Source: Allodiplogaster sudhausi
Lineage: Eukaryota; Nematoda; Chromadorea; Rhabditida; Diplogasteridae
Direction of reading: 5' to 3'
DNA length: 64,000 bases
Assembly: GCA_945643635.1 (NCBI GenBank)
Contig: CALZFC010000060.1
Location: 634,501 to 698,500 of the forward strand
The position numbers and the translations under genes were made by a program. How positions within the stretch are numbered: position 1 is the stretch's first letter; every line of letters starts with the position of its first letter. The notes beneath the pieces are model-generated. The model had not been told where the DNA came from and did no database searches. It saw nothing but the letters and a program-made list of their open reading frames with translations. Shown here piece by piece: positions 8,540 to 19,800 of this stretch.

Positions 8540-8869
8540 ATGACTGCTGGTGATCGTAAGGCATCCTCTCCTGCTTCTGCACCTGCTGCAACTAGTACAA
8601 CTATTGAATCTAAAGGAAAGAACATTGCTGAAACTATGCCTGTTCCTTCTGTAGAATCCATTATCGAGAAAAAGGCTTTTAACTGTGAAGATTGCGGAAA
8701 TGTATTCTCGACTGGTTTTAATCTACGTCGACACATTAAGCGCGCTCACAGTGGTGAGGAAATTTATCAGCCACGTCATGCACGTTACATTCGACCCCTT
8801 GGTACTATTCAACTACTCACAGACGAATCTGATAATGTCTATGTTCAGTTCCGCCCCTTTGACGACTGA
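8540..8869 (+). CDS. Small C2H2 zinc-finger protein
   Basis: 109 residues from the first ATG (8540). A Ser/Ala/Thr-rich N-terminal 45 residues precede one classical finger: C49 and C52, then H65 and H70 (spacing C-2-C-12-H-4-H), with the linker-like end RAHSGEE. The last 30 residues are acidic and aromatic. It is probably a DNA-binding regulator or virion DNA-associated protein of the Polinton. It overlaps nothing; the TATA box at 8496 serves it. Single-finger proteins of this kind are not part of the core Polinton set. Confidence 0.65.
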   Translation: MTAGDRKASSPASAPAATSTTIESKGKNIAETMPVPSVESIIEKKAFNCEDCGNVFSTGFNLRRHIKRAHSGEEIYQPRHARYIRPLGTIQLLTDESDNVYVQFRPFDD

Positions 8870-8903
8870 GACAGTCATTACTTGAAAAATTCAATCAGGT
8901 CAA

Positions 8904-9417
8904 ATGGTTCGTTCCCAGTCTTCTTCATCTTCATCTTCTTCGTCTTCCATTTCCTCGCATTCAAAAACTTCGCGTAAGGAAAAGGTTTTGTTTAAAATTG
9001 CATGTTTTTGAATATTTTCTATATATCATTCATTTTCAGCTTCGTGAACGCAAACGAAGGTTTACTGCGACTGCAAAGGATGAACCTAAGGCAAAGGTAT
9101 ACTTTTCTCGTGCTCTTGCAATTTCACCATTTGTTATAAATTTGCAGAAGAGCTTCAAGGAACTCGTTGATGCCTTCCAACGGCCATCTCAAGTAAGCAA
9201 TCACGGACACCTCTTGAAAAGCCACCGATTCATCGTCATTGCCGTTTGCAACGTTTGTGCAAAGCTTAACGACACTACGACCAACAACATGACACATATT
9301 CGTCTCTGCAATTCTTGTATCGTCGCCAACCAGAGAATCCAATCTGCAGTGTTTCACAATGTCACCCTCAATAATATTCGTGAAAAATCTGTTCTTGAGA
9401 ATTGTGCATCATCGTGA
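8904..9417 (+). CDS. Serine-rich protein with CxxC...CxxC zinc-ribbon-like motif, three exons
   Basis: Exons 8904-8984, 9040-9096 and 9148-9417 (introns of 55 and 51 nt with TTTTCAG and TTTGCAG acceptors) give 135 residues. A run of about ten serines near the N-terminus is followed by a Lys/Arg-rich linker. The C-terminal part has C80/C83 and C100/C103, a zinc-ribbon-like arrangement. I do not recognise the family. An alternative donor (CAAGTAAGC near 9191) lies inside exon 3. Introns in only the polymerase, PAZ-like and this gene suggest these genes follow host-like expression, unlike the intronless core block. Confidence 0.55.
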
Positions 9418-9540
9418 TTGTTATATATTGAATTTGATAAAATGTGTAATGGACTTGTAATATTACGACAGACCAATAATGGAATAAGTTTTGGGAAAAA
9501 TACAAGGGTGAATAATTCACGAGGGGTTTTGGACTTGGGG

Positions 9541-10090
9541 GTGCATCACTTCCACATACACGTTTGCATGTCTACATATTCAGATGCGAGTTGTCATGAC
9601 GTCAGATTGGCTCATTGGTAGTGTGTTCGTTTTCAAATCGTAAGGTCCCAGATTCGATTCCTCCTCGGGGCAATATCAATTGCTGTATTTATTCCGGACT
9701 TGTGATATTTCTACTGGCTAAAAAATATTATCCCCCTGGGCATAATCTGTGATCATGTGATGTATGATCACATTCCACATAAATGTCTACATCTTCATTT
9801 GCAAGTTGGTATGATGACCGAATAGCCCATTGGTAACGTCACGACATATGACGCAAGCGGCTCAGGTTCGATTCCTCTCAGTGTTCTGGACTTGTGATAA
9901 TTCAGCCAGCATACTTGACAATATCCCCCTTGGTGAGTGATGTGTGATCTCTAATGTATGATCACTTCCACACGAATGTCTACATCTTCACTTGCTACTT
10001 GGTATGGTGGACGATTGGCCGATTGGTAACGCGGGGACTTACGACGCAAGCGACCCAGGTTCGGATCCTGTCAGGATCCTGGACTTGTAA
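9541..10090 (+). repeat. Three tandem tRNA-like (SINE-like) repeats
   Basis: Three copies about 193-215 bp apart share a flank (CCACATAAATGTCTACATC-type), an A-box-like TGGCTCATTGG, TAGCCCATTGG or TGGCCGATTGG (9608-9618, 9823-9833, 10016-10026) and a B box GATTCGATTCC, GGTTCGATTCC or GGTTCGGATCC (9651-9661, 9865-9875, 10058-10068), then a GGACTTGTGATATTTC-like tail. Box spacing fits a tRNA-type pol III promoter. No complete acceptor stem is evident, so they look like tRNA-derived SINE or promoter repeats rather than working tRNA genes. Confidence 0.6.
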
Positions 10091-10125
10091 TATTTCGATC
10101 GACCAAGAACATGGTGGAATGAATC

Positions 10126-10290
10126 CTGGACTTGGAAAAATTACGGGAAAATTTTCAACGGGACGTTCTGGACTTAGAAAAATATCGGGTGATAATTTCA
10201 ACTGAGACTTCTGGACTTAGAAAAATAGCGGTCGAAAATTTCAACGGGAGTTCTGGACTTAGAAAAATTTCGATCGACCAAGAACATGAG
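10126..10290 (+). repeat. Tandem 40-50-bp repeat (CTGGACTTAGAAAAAT core)
   Basis: Four imperfect copies of a unit starting CTGGACTTRGAAAAAT and ending in a TTTCAACGGGA-like sequence. The phrase TTTCGATCGACCAAGAACATG occurs on both sides of the block (around 10093 and 10268), framing it. It joins the tRNA-like repeats to the next coding exon. Confidence 0.65.
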
Positions 10291-10320
10291 CACTATCATC
10301 ATCAGTGGCTCAAGAGACAG

Positions 10321-10731
10321 ATGCGCGTCCCTGATACAGTGCTCGGTAGCACGCAAGAATTGCCGCGAGCATCTTTCGGTGCAATTCTGGAATTGCACTT
10401 CAATTCTCACACACTGACGTCTGCTTCGTGGATCGAACACTATGGCACGCGCTACAGAAAAGGTGACATCGTGGTTCTGCCCGGCTCTCAATCTGCCATT
10501 TTCCTGGCTCGGATCGACTGCATTGTGGCAGCAGCATCGGGCTGGAGGCTCGTCGTCAGGCTGTCTTCTGAACCCGTTGATGATCGCGATCTTCTGGCTC
10601 TCCGTTTCCGCATGACCGACAATTCTGCCGTTATCGGCTTCGACGACCTTCTCACCCCTCTTCCACTCGATGCCTACGTCGACGGCTCCGAGTTCTGTGT
10701 GCTGCAGCGCTGCCTTCTTTCCCATCATTAA
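10321..10731 (+). CDS. GC-rich terminal exon of an unrecognised protein
   Basis: 136 residues from ATG 10321. The frame is open further upstream through the 45-bp repeats, and an acceptor-like CATCATCAG at 10305 could make this a 3' exon. GC-ending codons resemble POLB rather than the other Polinton genes. The segment SASWIEHYGTRYRKGDIVVL followed by FLARIDCIV and a beta-rich stretch resembles a C-terminal domain of many uncharacterised transposon-derived proteins in animals (W-x-x-x-x-G-x-x-Y then I-x-x-I). That similarity is weak and from memory. A polyadenylation signal follows at 10752. Confidence 0.45.
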   Translation: MRVPDTVLGSTQELPRASFGAILELHFNSHTLTSASWIEHYGTRYRKGDIVVLPGSQSAIFLARIDCIVAAASGWRLVVRLSSEPVDDRDLLALRFRMTDNSAVIGFDDLLTPLPLDAYVDGSEFCVLQRCLLSHH

Positions 10732-10751
10732 GGAGCACAGCCCCAATGTTC

Positions 10752-10757
10752 AATAAA
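10752..10757 (+). promoter_or_regulatory. Polyadenylation signal AATAAA
   Basis: AATAAA 21 bases after the stop of the preceding ORF, followed by TG-rich sequence. Confidence 0.5.
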
Positions 10758-10759
10758 TG

Positions 10760-12215
10760 TTTTGACACAATTTGCCTAAGTATTTACATTAAGGCATACT
10801 TTACATTAATCTCTAACTTTTGTTCATTACCAGCTTTTAATTTTTTTAGGAAATTTAAAACGCAAAATTGCCGTTGCATTATGCCAGTAATATTAAACTA
10901 TTATGAAAAAAAAATATGAACAGTCAATTCGCATTCTCCTTTTAAACTAAAGCCAATGACATAATTTGATTTAAATTTGAGCGAAAACTAATTCGTGCAG
11001 TTATATCCTTAAATTGTCATACCTTGACTGAGTCCCATGAACAAAAATCCATGGCGCGATGCCATTCAAAGTTTCAAGGCAATAAAAGACAATGTATGAT
11101 CAAGTATAGAAGAAATCAAACCTCCAACGTGATCGAGTGGTGAGCTCTGAAGAACTCGGCGTTGAATCGATTCCTGAGAGAAAAATAAAGATTAGGAATA
11201 AAGGAAGTGCAAATTGGTATATTTAATATGGCCAATGATGAAAGAGAAAAGACGAAAATATATCTAAACTGTAGAAAATAATCATGATTAATAAAATAAC
11301 TTTTGCAAGCAAATAAGTTGAAAAAATGAGCGCTAGGCGCAATGCCATTCAGTTTCTGGGGAACAAAAGACAAAGCAATATGAGAAATCTATTAAAGCAA
11401 TTAACATCCTTCGCCAAAGTAAATTGGCAAACGCGGTAAGGAAAAAGGCCAGGAAAGGTCTCAAAAACTGGGAGCGAACAGTAACTAATTGCCAAATATA
11501 AGGTGGCAGGTCAATAAAACAAACTCGGTAATAAAAAAAGATGTGAGCCACACCTTAAGCGCTAGAAAAGTGAAAAGTTGAGCGGAGATCCGCTTGCCAC
11601 AGCCCTCTTCCTGGAAAAGAAACAGTTTGTAAGTCAAATCCCCACAAAATTAAGAATAAAAAGCATAACCGATTCAAAATTAAAAAAAACTATTCGTCCA
11701 AAGAAGTATAAAGAAAAGCTTGGCAAAATTCACGAGAAGAAAATCTTGGAAAATTCAAAAAAATAAACTTCGCGCTCGCTGCGCATCAGCACAAAAACAT
11801 GCGCGAATCGCGATACTCAGTCGAGTGCACGGCTTGACGCTTTCTGACTTGTTATCTTTTCTTCTTTTTTGGCTAGGTTATTTTAGTTCGATACTTCATT
11901 CTTCGTTTATGAACAATAAATTAGTTGTTGTCATCTATGTGGTTTCCCTGAGTATGCTAATGTCTTCATCTGTCCTATTTCTCCAGAAGCCATTAAGGCG
12001 AAGAAGCAGCCGGGCCTCGCCTTTAAAGTAGCTTCGCCAACCAAGCGATGCAAGGTTTCTCCATCAAACATCCTTTTTTTTCTATTCATTGCACTAAAAG
12101 TAATAAAAGATTGTTGATCAGATTCTTTAGCATCACATGTTTATTTATTTAAGTTAAGATAAGTTCAGCATTTCTTGCATGGTGGATATTAACTTTATGT
12201 TGTTATCCATTTATC
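10760..12215. other. AT-rich region without clear genes
   Basis: No convincing coding sequence. Two diverged copies of a short phrase (GGCGCRATGCCATTCA) occur near 11051 and 11338. A small conserved-looking reverse-strand exon (about 11178-11130, NRFNAEFFRAHHS) distantly resembles the reverse-strand relic near 32.4 kb (FRREFFQGHNMVHSK), so both may be pieces of one host gene. Confidence 0.4.
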
Positions 12216-12242
12216 ACTTTCAAGATTCTCTCTGAGCTGGAG

Positions 12243-13440
12243 TCGGAAGTAGCTGCAGATTCCTGTGAAGGCGACACGCGTGCTCACAGCAACCATACTT
12301 CTCGATGCTGATGTAAGTTACAAGTTCTTGCCTGTACTCGTTTTCGGTTGCTTATTTGTTTGCGGTTTTTGTGTACACACTTATTGTGAGTTATTGCTTT
12401 GGTTCACTTTACCTCGGTGGTTTTCATATAGTTGGCCTAATAGTAAATACGGCAATGGAAATAAGCCCTGATAACTTGAACAGCGTGGTGAAAAGAAACT
12501 GAAGATAGATTTTGCAGAAGCCGGATGGTGCTCTGCGAGTGCTGAGTGAAGTGTCGTCCCTCGAAGGCCACGCAGCATCTGTTCTGGCGCAACTCCGTTT
12601 CGATCGAGTGTTCGTTTCATTATAATTATGTAATATCTCTCATATTTTCATTATTAATGTGCCTAGCAACTAATGTGAATGTCAAGTCATCCACTTTTGT
12701 CGTTTATTGACGTTAATCTTTATTATTATTATTCTGATTTCGCTGACAATTAGTTCATGAATTCCAGGACATGATGGGCAAGTACGGCGCAGTTCTTCTT
12801 CTGGTGGGCCAGTCGGGTGCAGGAGCAGTTTGAAGAAGCCGATAGGCTGCTCACGGTCATTTTGCAATCTTTTAATATTTACATACTTTATAAAAAATAT
12901 TTATACAGTAAAATGCGAAGTTTTTATCAAGTTCTTTTGAATACTTTAGTTATTTTCAAAAATGTTTCTATAACCATAACCATGTTTTCCCCTTTAGGAG
13001 GCGCAGACTCGAGATGCGAACTACGCGGATGCCATTGTCAATCTCGTCAACGTCAGCGCCCTGACAAGAAAGGCTCCCGAAGTCGGTGAGGAAATTTGTA
13101 TTTTAGAAACAAATTGTAATTATTTTGGACAATTATCAATGATATTCAAAAAGTCTCTCACTCTCCCGACTCTCTCTCTCTCATCCTATAAACCTCTATC
13201 TATCTGTCTCATGCTATTGTGCATTATAATTCTGTTTCTTTCGCTTATTCCTTTCTCGCGCCCTAACCTCTCCTTCTCCTGCAGGTCCCTGAGCTCGCCG
13301 ACTTCCACTCCAAGACGTCTTCGCCATCTCTCCCTATCTTCAGCTGCGACCTCTGCACCTCCTCCACCACCACCATCAAGGCTTCTCCCTCCCTCTCTCC
13401 CTCCCTTCCTCCATCCCTCTGTCTCATAATGTTGTGTGGC
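12243..13440 (+). pseudogene. Relic of a multi-exon host gene
   Basis: Exon-like blocks with acceptors occur in order: one ending at about 12312 before GTAAGT; 12518-12607 (30 codons, PDGALRVLSEVSSLEG); one from 12768 (stop at 12831-12833 in the entry frame, but a second frame gives VQEQFEEADRLLT); 13000-13084 (AQTRDANYADAIVNLVN) before a GTGAGG donor; and one from 13285 ending in a Ser/Pro-rich tail. Helical, Glu/Leu-rich composition suggests a coiled-coil protein, but I do not recognise it. Frame changes between blocks point to decay. Confidence 0.35.
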
Positions 13441-13849
13441 CCAGTTATGGTATGCCCTTTTTATATTGTTGTACACTAATTATGTAGTGCTAAATATAGC
13501 TAAAACGCAATTGGCAGTGTTTTAATGGCATTTTATCCGCTGCTGGAAAGAAAGAATGATGAAGGGGGAAGTGTAGGTGAAGGGGGGGGGAGCATTGGAA
13601 AGCAGAGAGGAGGGGAGAAGCGAGGCGTGCCCGCTGCCAGGGTGGGCTGGCCAGTGACCATAATAGTTCGTCCTGAACGAGCTACAGCAACATACTATCT
13701 AGCTCTCTTTAACTGAGCTATCGATAGAAGCGTGAGGGCGAACTATTTAGTTCCACAGGAGATGGCGAACTGAATAGTTCTGCCTTATAGTGCGGCCTCG
13801 GAGGACTATCTGCGCTGTGTGCAGCAGGAAGCCGTCTTCTGAAGATCCA
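13441..13849. other. Spacer, no gene seen
   Basis: Mixed low-complexity DNA between the host-gene relic and the first copy of the family promoter. A purine-rich patch with a G run lies at 13555-13620. I see no supported feature. Confidence 0.4.
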
Positions 13850-14175
13850 ATGAGGAAAACAATAGGAAGACTGACGATTAAATGATCAAATCGGCCGCTT
13901 TTATACGCCCACGAATGCACCTGGGAATTCCAATTTTACGCATAATTAAGTTGTTAACAAAGAAAATTTAATGTTTCGTGAGTTTGGAAGGTGAAAATTA
14001 ACATCTTGTCGGCACTTTTCACCGAAATCTCGAAATGTAGTTAAATTTTGCAAATTTTATTGAATTTCTGAGATTTCGCTTAGAAAAGTACACGTATTTG
14101 CACAGTTCGAGAGCAAAGATTGCCAGAATTCTTCCTCTTCATCTTCGTGGAATGTGGTCGTCTTATGTCCATCTC
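13850..14175 (-). promoter_or_regulatory. Family promoter, copy 1
   Basis: Read on the - strand, this contains in order the block CGACCACATTCCACGAGG... (14165-14130), a segment with GCAAATACGTGTACTTTTC (14103-14083), the block CTTAATTATGCGTAAAATTGG (13949-13929) and a TATA box GTATAAAAGCGGCC (TATAAAA at 13905-13899), followed by a leader exon resembling TGGATCTTCAGAAGACGGC. The same order occurs near 21.3-21.7, 22.4-22.7, 27.6-28.0 and 29.1-29.45 kb. No downstream coding exon is retained, so this copy is an orphan. Confidence 0.6.
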
Positions 14176-15390
14176 CTTTTATGAACAGAAACCAAGAAAT
14201 ATAAAATTCCTGGGATAAAAAATCCATTATCTTTCTCTGGTTGCTTTCTCGGTGATTGCATGCGGAAGTAAAAAAAAAAGAATACAAAAAAATCCTTGAA
14301 AATTGTTATATGAAGATTTTTTCTCTGTCTACTTGCAATGAAAAATGTCTATCAGTACATGAGCGTTTTTCTATCAGCACTACAGAATCTGTTTTAATCA
14401 CATTTTTCAAATAAAAAGTTTTCGGGGCAATATATAATTACTAACATTCATCCTCTGCATCCCACTGATTTTATTAAACCAAGCCAAGGGAAATTCATTC
14501 ACTAAAAAAGTTTATGCAAATTAGAACGCCAACTAGTGCATTTATAGTTTGCAAAATTTAATTACATTTTTTAGTAATAGATTAGCACCCCCTATACCCG
14601 AGGAAATAACTTACACATGGTTTTCATCTCTTTATATGTGAATTTGATTTGAAATCAACTTTGAATGTTTGAAAGATTTTTCTTCGAAATTATCCAAGGC
14701 GCGATTTTCCTACGGTCGTAATGAGCCGCCCTCCTCTTTCACCGTTCTCTCTCGACTCAAATCTGACCAAACTGCATGAGCGCTCGCGTGCAAATCGCAT
14801 ACGTTTTAATACTGCAGAAAGATTACCCGGAAGGCTCCTTTAATAATAATTTTCATTCTAGCACAACAATTATCCTTTAAGTTAATTATTTTTAATCAAA
14901 CAATTAAGCCTCTTTTCAAGTAATAATTTTTCACGCGATTAACTGCAAAGATTATATAAAAAAATTAGTCGATTGTTAAAAAAAGCGCATAAATTCCGTA
15001 TCCCGTATCAAGGTCATTAATATTCCAAATTATTGATATTACTGTAATTTGTTACCGCGAGTACTGAGCAATCGAAGTTTTTTTTAACTAAATAAGTAAC
15101 TGATAAAAAGTATATATAATTAGCTTTATTCCCGATGTCTTATTAGCTTTATTACATTTTAATCTCATCCCGATGACTATTCGCCAACATATGCAAGCAA
15201 AAAACACATCTATCACTACTTCTCTCACAATCAAAAGATTATTGTATTATACTGACAATACCATTCACCAAGTGTCAATTTCATTTTCCCATTCTTGTTT
15301 TCATTACTGTTCATCTTTCCGCCGTTTTCCCCCTTTTTAATGTACTTCTTAATTTGATGTGTTTTAATGTAATGTGAGACACAAAACACA
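14176..15390. other. AT-rich spacer
   Basis: No ORF or repeat that I can support. The part near 15290-15420 is shared with the downstream flank of the PTP copies at about 16.7 and 28.4 kb and contains their reverse-strand poly(A) signal (AATAAA in reverse at about 15411). Confidence 0.4.
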
Positions 15391-15447
15391 ATAAGATGCC
15401 ACAGAAGGCTTTATTGCGGAGGCCTTAGCCTAGCTCTGCCCATCGGC

Positions 15448-16165
15448 CTAATTCTTCTGCCCATCGGGCTCTCCCTCTCCTCCTTCTGCCTTCTCCCTCT
15501 CCTTCTCTGCCTTCTCCTTCTTCTCCATCTCCTTCTTCTCCTTCTTTGCTGCCCTCCTCGCATCCCTCTTCGCTCTTTCCTCTGCCTTCTTTTTCCGTTC
15601 CACGTCCACCTTCGCGGATTCGTCGCTGAAAAATGTAGAGAATACAATGTTTGTTTGTAAATTCAATTGGAACGACAAATATCAGGAAAACTCATTTTTG
15701 CTAAGATATATTTGCCGGCTCAATTTTTTTATCGCATACATACCTCACGACCTGGTCGCACTTCATGGAGAACTCCTTGACGCCGAGGGAGTCCATGCGA
15801 GTGGCGTCGGCGGACTGCAGGTGGACGCCGGCGACGACGAAGAGTGCGAAGGCGAGCTGCGAAAATTAATTAATCAATTTATTAATTATCAGCGAAAAAA
15901 TCAATAATTCACTGTGTGAATGGAATCAATAATCAAGAAAGTGATTAATAATTTAAGGTAATAATTATTCCATTTGGCGACTATTTTGTCTGCCACCTTA
16001 CGGAATCATTTGATGTACTTATTCTGTCTTTCAACTCCAAGAATCAGTCGATAATTGTGCACTGACACTTGGCTCCTGGATGGCGCAGTGACGGTGGTAG
16101 CGGACGGACTTTGCAAGGGCGAAGACGTTGTCCGTGGTCAGCTCGGTCTTCTGGAAAGCCATCTT
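15448..16165 (-). pseudogene. Truncated 3' copy of the receptor PTP gene (last three exons)
   Basis: Reverse-strand exons at about 16163-16069 (FQKTELTTDNVFALAKS), 15859-15745 (LAFALFVVAGVHLQSADATR) and 15627-15448 (a Lys/Glu-rich tail ending GEPDGQKN) match the last three exons of the intact PTP gene at 17556-16816. The catalytic exons are absent, so no phosphatase can be made. The third exon's tail shares only its first residues (ESAKxDVER) with the intact gene and then diverges completely. Flanking intron sequence is also conserved, indicating segmental duplication. Confidence 0.7.
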
Positions 16166-16169
16166 AATC

Positions 16170-16810
16170 TTTTAGATCAATCTTGATCGTATACATACAT
16201 AAATAGATACGTGCTGATAAAAGATGAAGGCATTTTTGATACTACCTTTAATTTAAAAAAAAAACATGTTCAAATTATGCACCGTGGACTCCACCGTTAA
16301 CAACGTGGAAAACAATTTAATTGCATTCAAAGTCGACCCCTCTATCCATGACTCCCATTCTCCTCTCGTGTTCGATCCGACAGGGCACAGACTCAACGTA
16401 TGGAAGTCATTTACAGGTCGTTCCAAACAATATGTTCACTTAAACAAGTGTAATGAAGATTGGCAAACTATTACAAACTAGATTGGCAAACTATAATGAA
16501 GATTGGCAAACTATTAAAATATGAAGGGGGGGGGGGACTTTCCAGAGTTGTCAGTAGTTGTCCCTTTCGATGTCCATGTCCAGAAGTCCACATTCAACCA
16601 TTCATATTCACTTCATCCCAAACATCTCTTCGTACTTTCTTTATTTCTTTACATTTAACTTGCATTAAAATGTGCATATTTCTGAGGCATTTTCTTGTCT
16701 TCATTTTACAGTCCATCTTTCGTTGTCTCCCCCATTTTAATTCCCATTCCTCGAGTGCTTTTTGATTTGATGCGCTTTTTAATCTAATGCAAAACACAAG
16801 ACACAATAAT
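16170..16810. other. Spacer with short GATTGGCAAACTAT repeats
   Basis: Three copies of GATTGGCAAACTAT lie at 16458-16517, followed by a G run. The 16620-16800 part is the shared downstream flank of the PTP copies. No gene is supported. Confidence 0.5.
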
Positions 16811-16815
16811 ATCTC

Positions 16816-19800
16816 TCAAAGGGATTTATCCTCTATTGGTCTCTTAGATCTCACTCTTGACAACTCCGCCAGCTGCTCGCTGCTTCTCGGCCTTGGCTTT
16901 GGCCCGCTTCTCCGCACGCGCTTTCTTCTCTGCTTCTTTGCTCTCTCCACATCTTCTTTTGCCGATTCGACGCTGAAAAATGATCTTTCTTTTGCATTTT
17001 TGTTATTTTTCACAATATTATTACAAAAGTGTAAATTCGAGTGATGACTTTTTATCAGGGAAAATCCATTTTTGCTATGATACTTCTGTCTTCCTAGTAG
17101 TTTGTATCTGTTTTTGAATACATATGTACCTCACGACTTGGTCGACCTTCATGGAGAAGTCCTTAACGTCGAGGGAGTCTTTGCGAGTCGCGTCGGCCGC
17201 CTGCAGGTGGACGCCGGCCACGACGAACATGGCGAAAGCGAGCTGCTGGAAATTAATTAATTATTTAATGATCAGCTAGAAAATCAATATATCACCGGGT
17301 GAATAGAATGAAGAATCGAGAAAGTGATTAATAATTTAAGATAATAATTTTCCATTTGGGGACTAATTTGTCACCTTACAGTGGGAATCGTTCGATGTGC
17401 CCATTCTCTCTATCAACTCCAAGAATCAATCGATAAATGAACACTGACACTCGGCTCCTGAATGGCGCCGTGACGGCGGTAGCGGATGGACTTCGCAAGC
17501 GCGAAGACACTGTCCGTGGTCAGCTCGACCTTCTGGAAGGCGAGCTTAAGCAGCATCTGCAAGAAGTCATTTATATTCATTTTATTTTTGTCTTTATTTT
17601 ATTTTTTATGTTTACCTGCACCAGAAGGAACGCGCCCGTGCGCCCGATGCCTCCGCGGCAGTGCACGAGGAGGCGCCCGTCAACGTGGGTCGCCATCTTG
17701 TAGACTCGGAACGCGACATCCTGCAATTGTGAACGGGTGGGCGGAGCTTGATACGATATGGTAAGAGGGACTATAGTTTAAGAGGGCAGGCTGAACAGCA
17801 TCGATGGGGAACCAAAACTAACGAAGATGTCGGCACGCTCGGTAGGGATGTCGTGATCCGTCCAGTCGTGGTAGTGGAAGTGGTGTACGATGTGCGTACC
17901 CGACTTGCCAGCCTCGTCTCCTTTCAGCTTGATGATCACTTTTCGGTACGCGTAGGACTTCTGCAAAAAATATTTTACTATGAATAAACATTTAACTGCT
18001 ATGACTTTTAAAATAAAATATCAAATTTTCCCGCCATGACAGTTTCAAATTATTCATCCAAATTGTTCCCAATATTTTCATATTGTTTTATCCATCTTTT
18101 GTCGAATTTGCAGTGGTCCTTTGATTACGTCCCACTAGAAATTTGCGACTAGGTGTATTTTTAAACTTTTAAATTTTCCTGCCAAAAAAAGAAACCTTGT
18201 CCTCGACTTCCACAACACGCACGTCGACGGTCGAATTCCCAACCTTCATCTGCGGAAGCGAGTACTTCTTCAGCTCGAGATAGTCGCAAGGTGACTGTAA
18301 ATATCGGCAGAAGATTTGAATCTTTCTTTTCTTTTCATCAGAACATTCATTTTATTCATTATTCCCCTTTCAATTAATTGATGTCAGGGTCCTGCATTTA
18401 AGGAGGAATTTAAAACTAAATCCTTTCGAAAAATAAATGGTTAAAAAAATCGACAGATCGGGAACAGAAAACGCACTCCGTCAATGATCTCGGCTCGCTG
18501 AGTCAGCTGCATGACGCAGCGGACGTCGGCGTGCACGAGACTCAGGAAGAAGGCGCCGAGGGTCTCCTTGGATGGGCACTGAAAATTTTTAATTTTAAAA
18601 TATTAAAAATAACATATATAATATTGTTTTGATCTACTGTACATTGTTCTTTATTATCCGTACTTTGCTCCTTTTGAATTATAATTATGAAAGCGCGCCT
18701 GCGCAGCGATGAAGAGCTTCTCGTCGTCGACGCAGTTCCAGTGCATTTGCTCCTTGCCCGGCAGCTCCGTGTCCAAGGCTGTCGCGGCGATCATCGGCAC
18801 GTCGGAGAAGCTGAACAAGATTTTTGATTACCGATTTATTGGCGATCAAATTGAATAGAAATCGATTGTTGTGCAAATTTTGCACAGAAGGGGCGATTTC
18901 GCAACTATTTGACACTTTTGAAAATAAACGTGCGAAATGGCACGTACGCTCCGAGCACTTTCTTGGGACCGCCGTTCGGAATGAGCTGAGAGGCGGGGAC
19001 ATTTCGGGACTTGCTCTTGTCGAAGTCGAGCCAGCGGTCGAGGAGAGCCCGAGGGTCGCACTTGGAGAGGACGTTCGAAAGGGTGGCTGTAGGAATTGCT
19101 ATTTAATTTATTTCATTAATTTACTTCATCATCACTTCTTTAATTTTTAGTTATTTTTTTTATTTTTAATGTATTTCATCGTCAGAATTTTTCCTATTTC
19201 CCCAAGATTACTGCTTGCATCAGCAGTTGTTTTTTAAATAAATTTAAATAACTGACCCCTAGCAATCTTCCTAAGCTCGCGGTCGAGCTTGCCCTTTCTG
19301 TAGTAGACAATGGCAGCTCCGAGGCCAAACACTGAAATGTTTTCAAATTGGCAAATGTATGGAGATTGTACATTTCCATCGCTAAAATAGTTAATAAAAA
19401 TACAAAATAAATTGTAAATGACAAAATTTTTTTTAGCATTACAGAGAAAGAGGACGACGAAGCCAGCGATGACCGCCGCATAAGGAAACTTGTCCTTTTC
19501 TCTATCCAATATTTCCTCCAACTCCTTCGCCTTCTCCTGCTCTTTCTCCTTCTCCGCGTCTAGGATTTCCTTCACTGTCCCGCCAATCGTCTTGTCCCAG
19601 CTATCCTTCCGACGCTGATTCTGAAAAGAGTGTGAATAAATTATGGTGTAATTAAGCCTGATTATGCAAGTCATTTTGAAAATTCATTTTATGTTTTTTT
19701 ACCTGCTCCAAAGCATTGCACGAGTGGCCGACTTCGCTCTTGCAGAAGCACTCGAAGATCGGGGCCGAGTTGTTGAAATTCTCAACCTGAAATTGTACTA

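Noticed and set aside
9608..10068. Functional tRNA genes
   Set aside because: A and B boxes are present, but I could not form a convincing acceptor stem or anticodon arm.
13139..13476. Paired ORFs of 96 codons in a C/T-rich tract
   Set aside because: Low-complexity sequence with Ser/Leu/Pro translation; only its first part follows a plausible acceptor of the gene relic.
16266..16481. 71-codon + strand ORF
   Set aside because: Isolated, without splice or domain support, and running into short tandem repeats.
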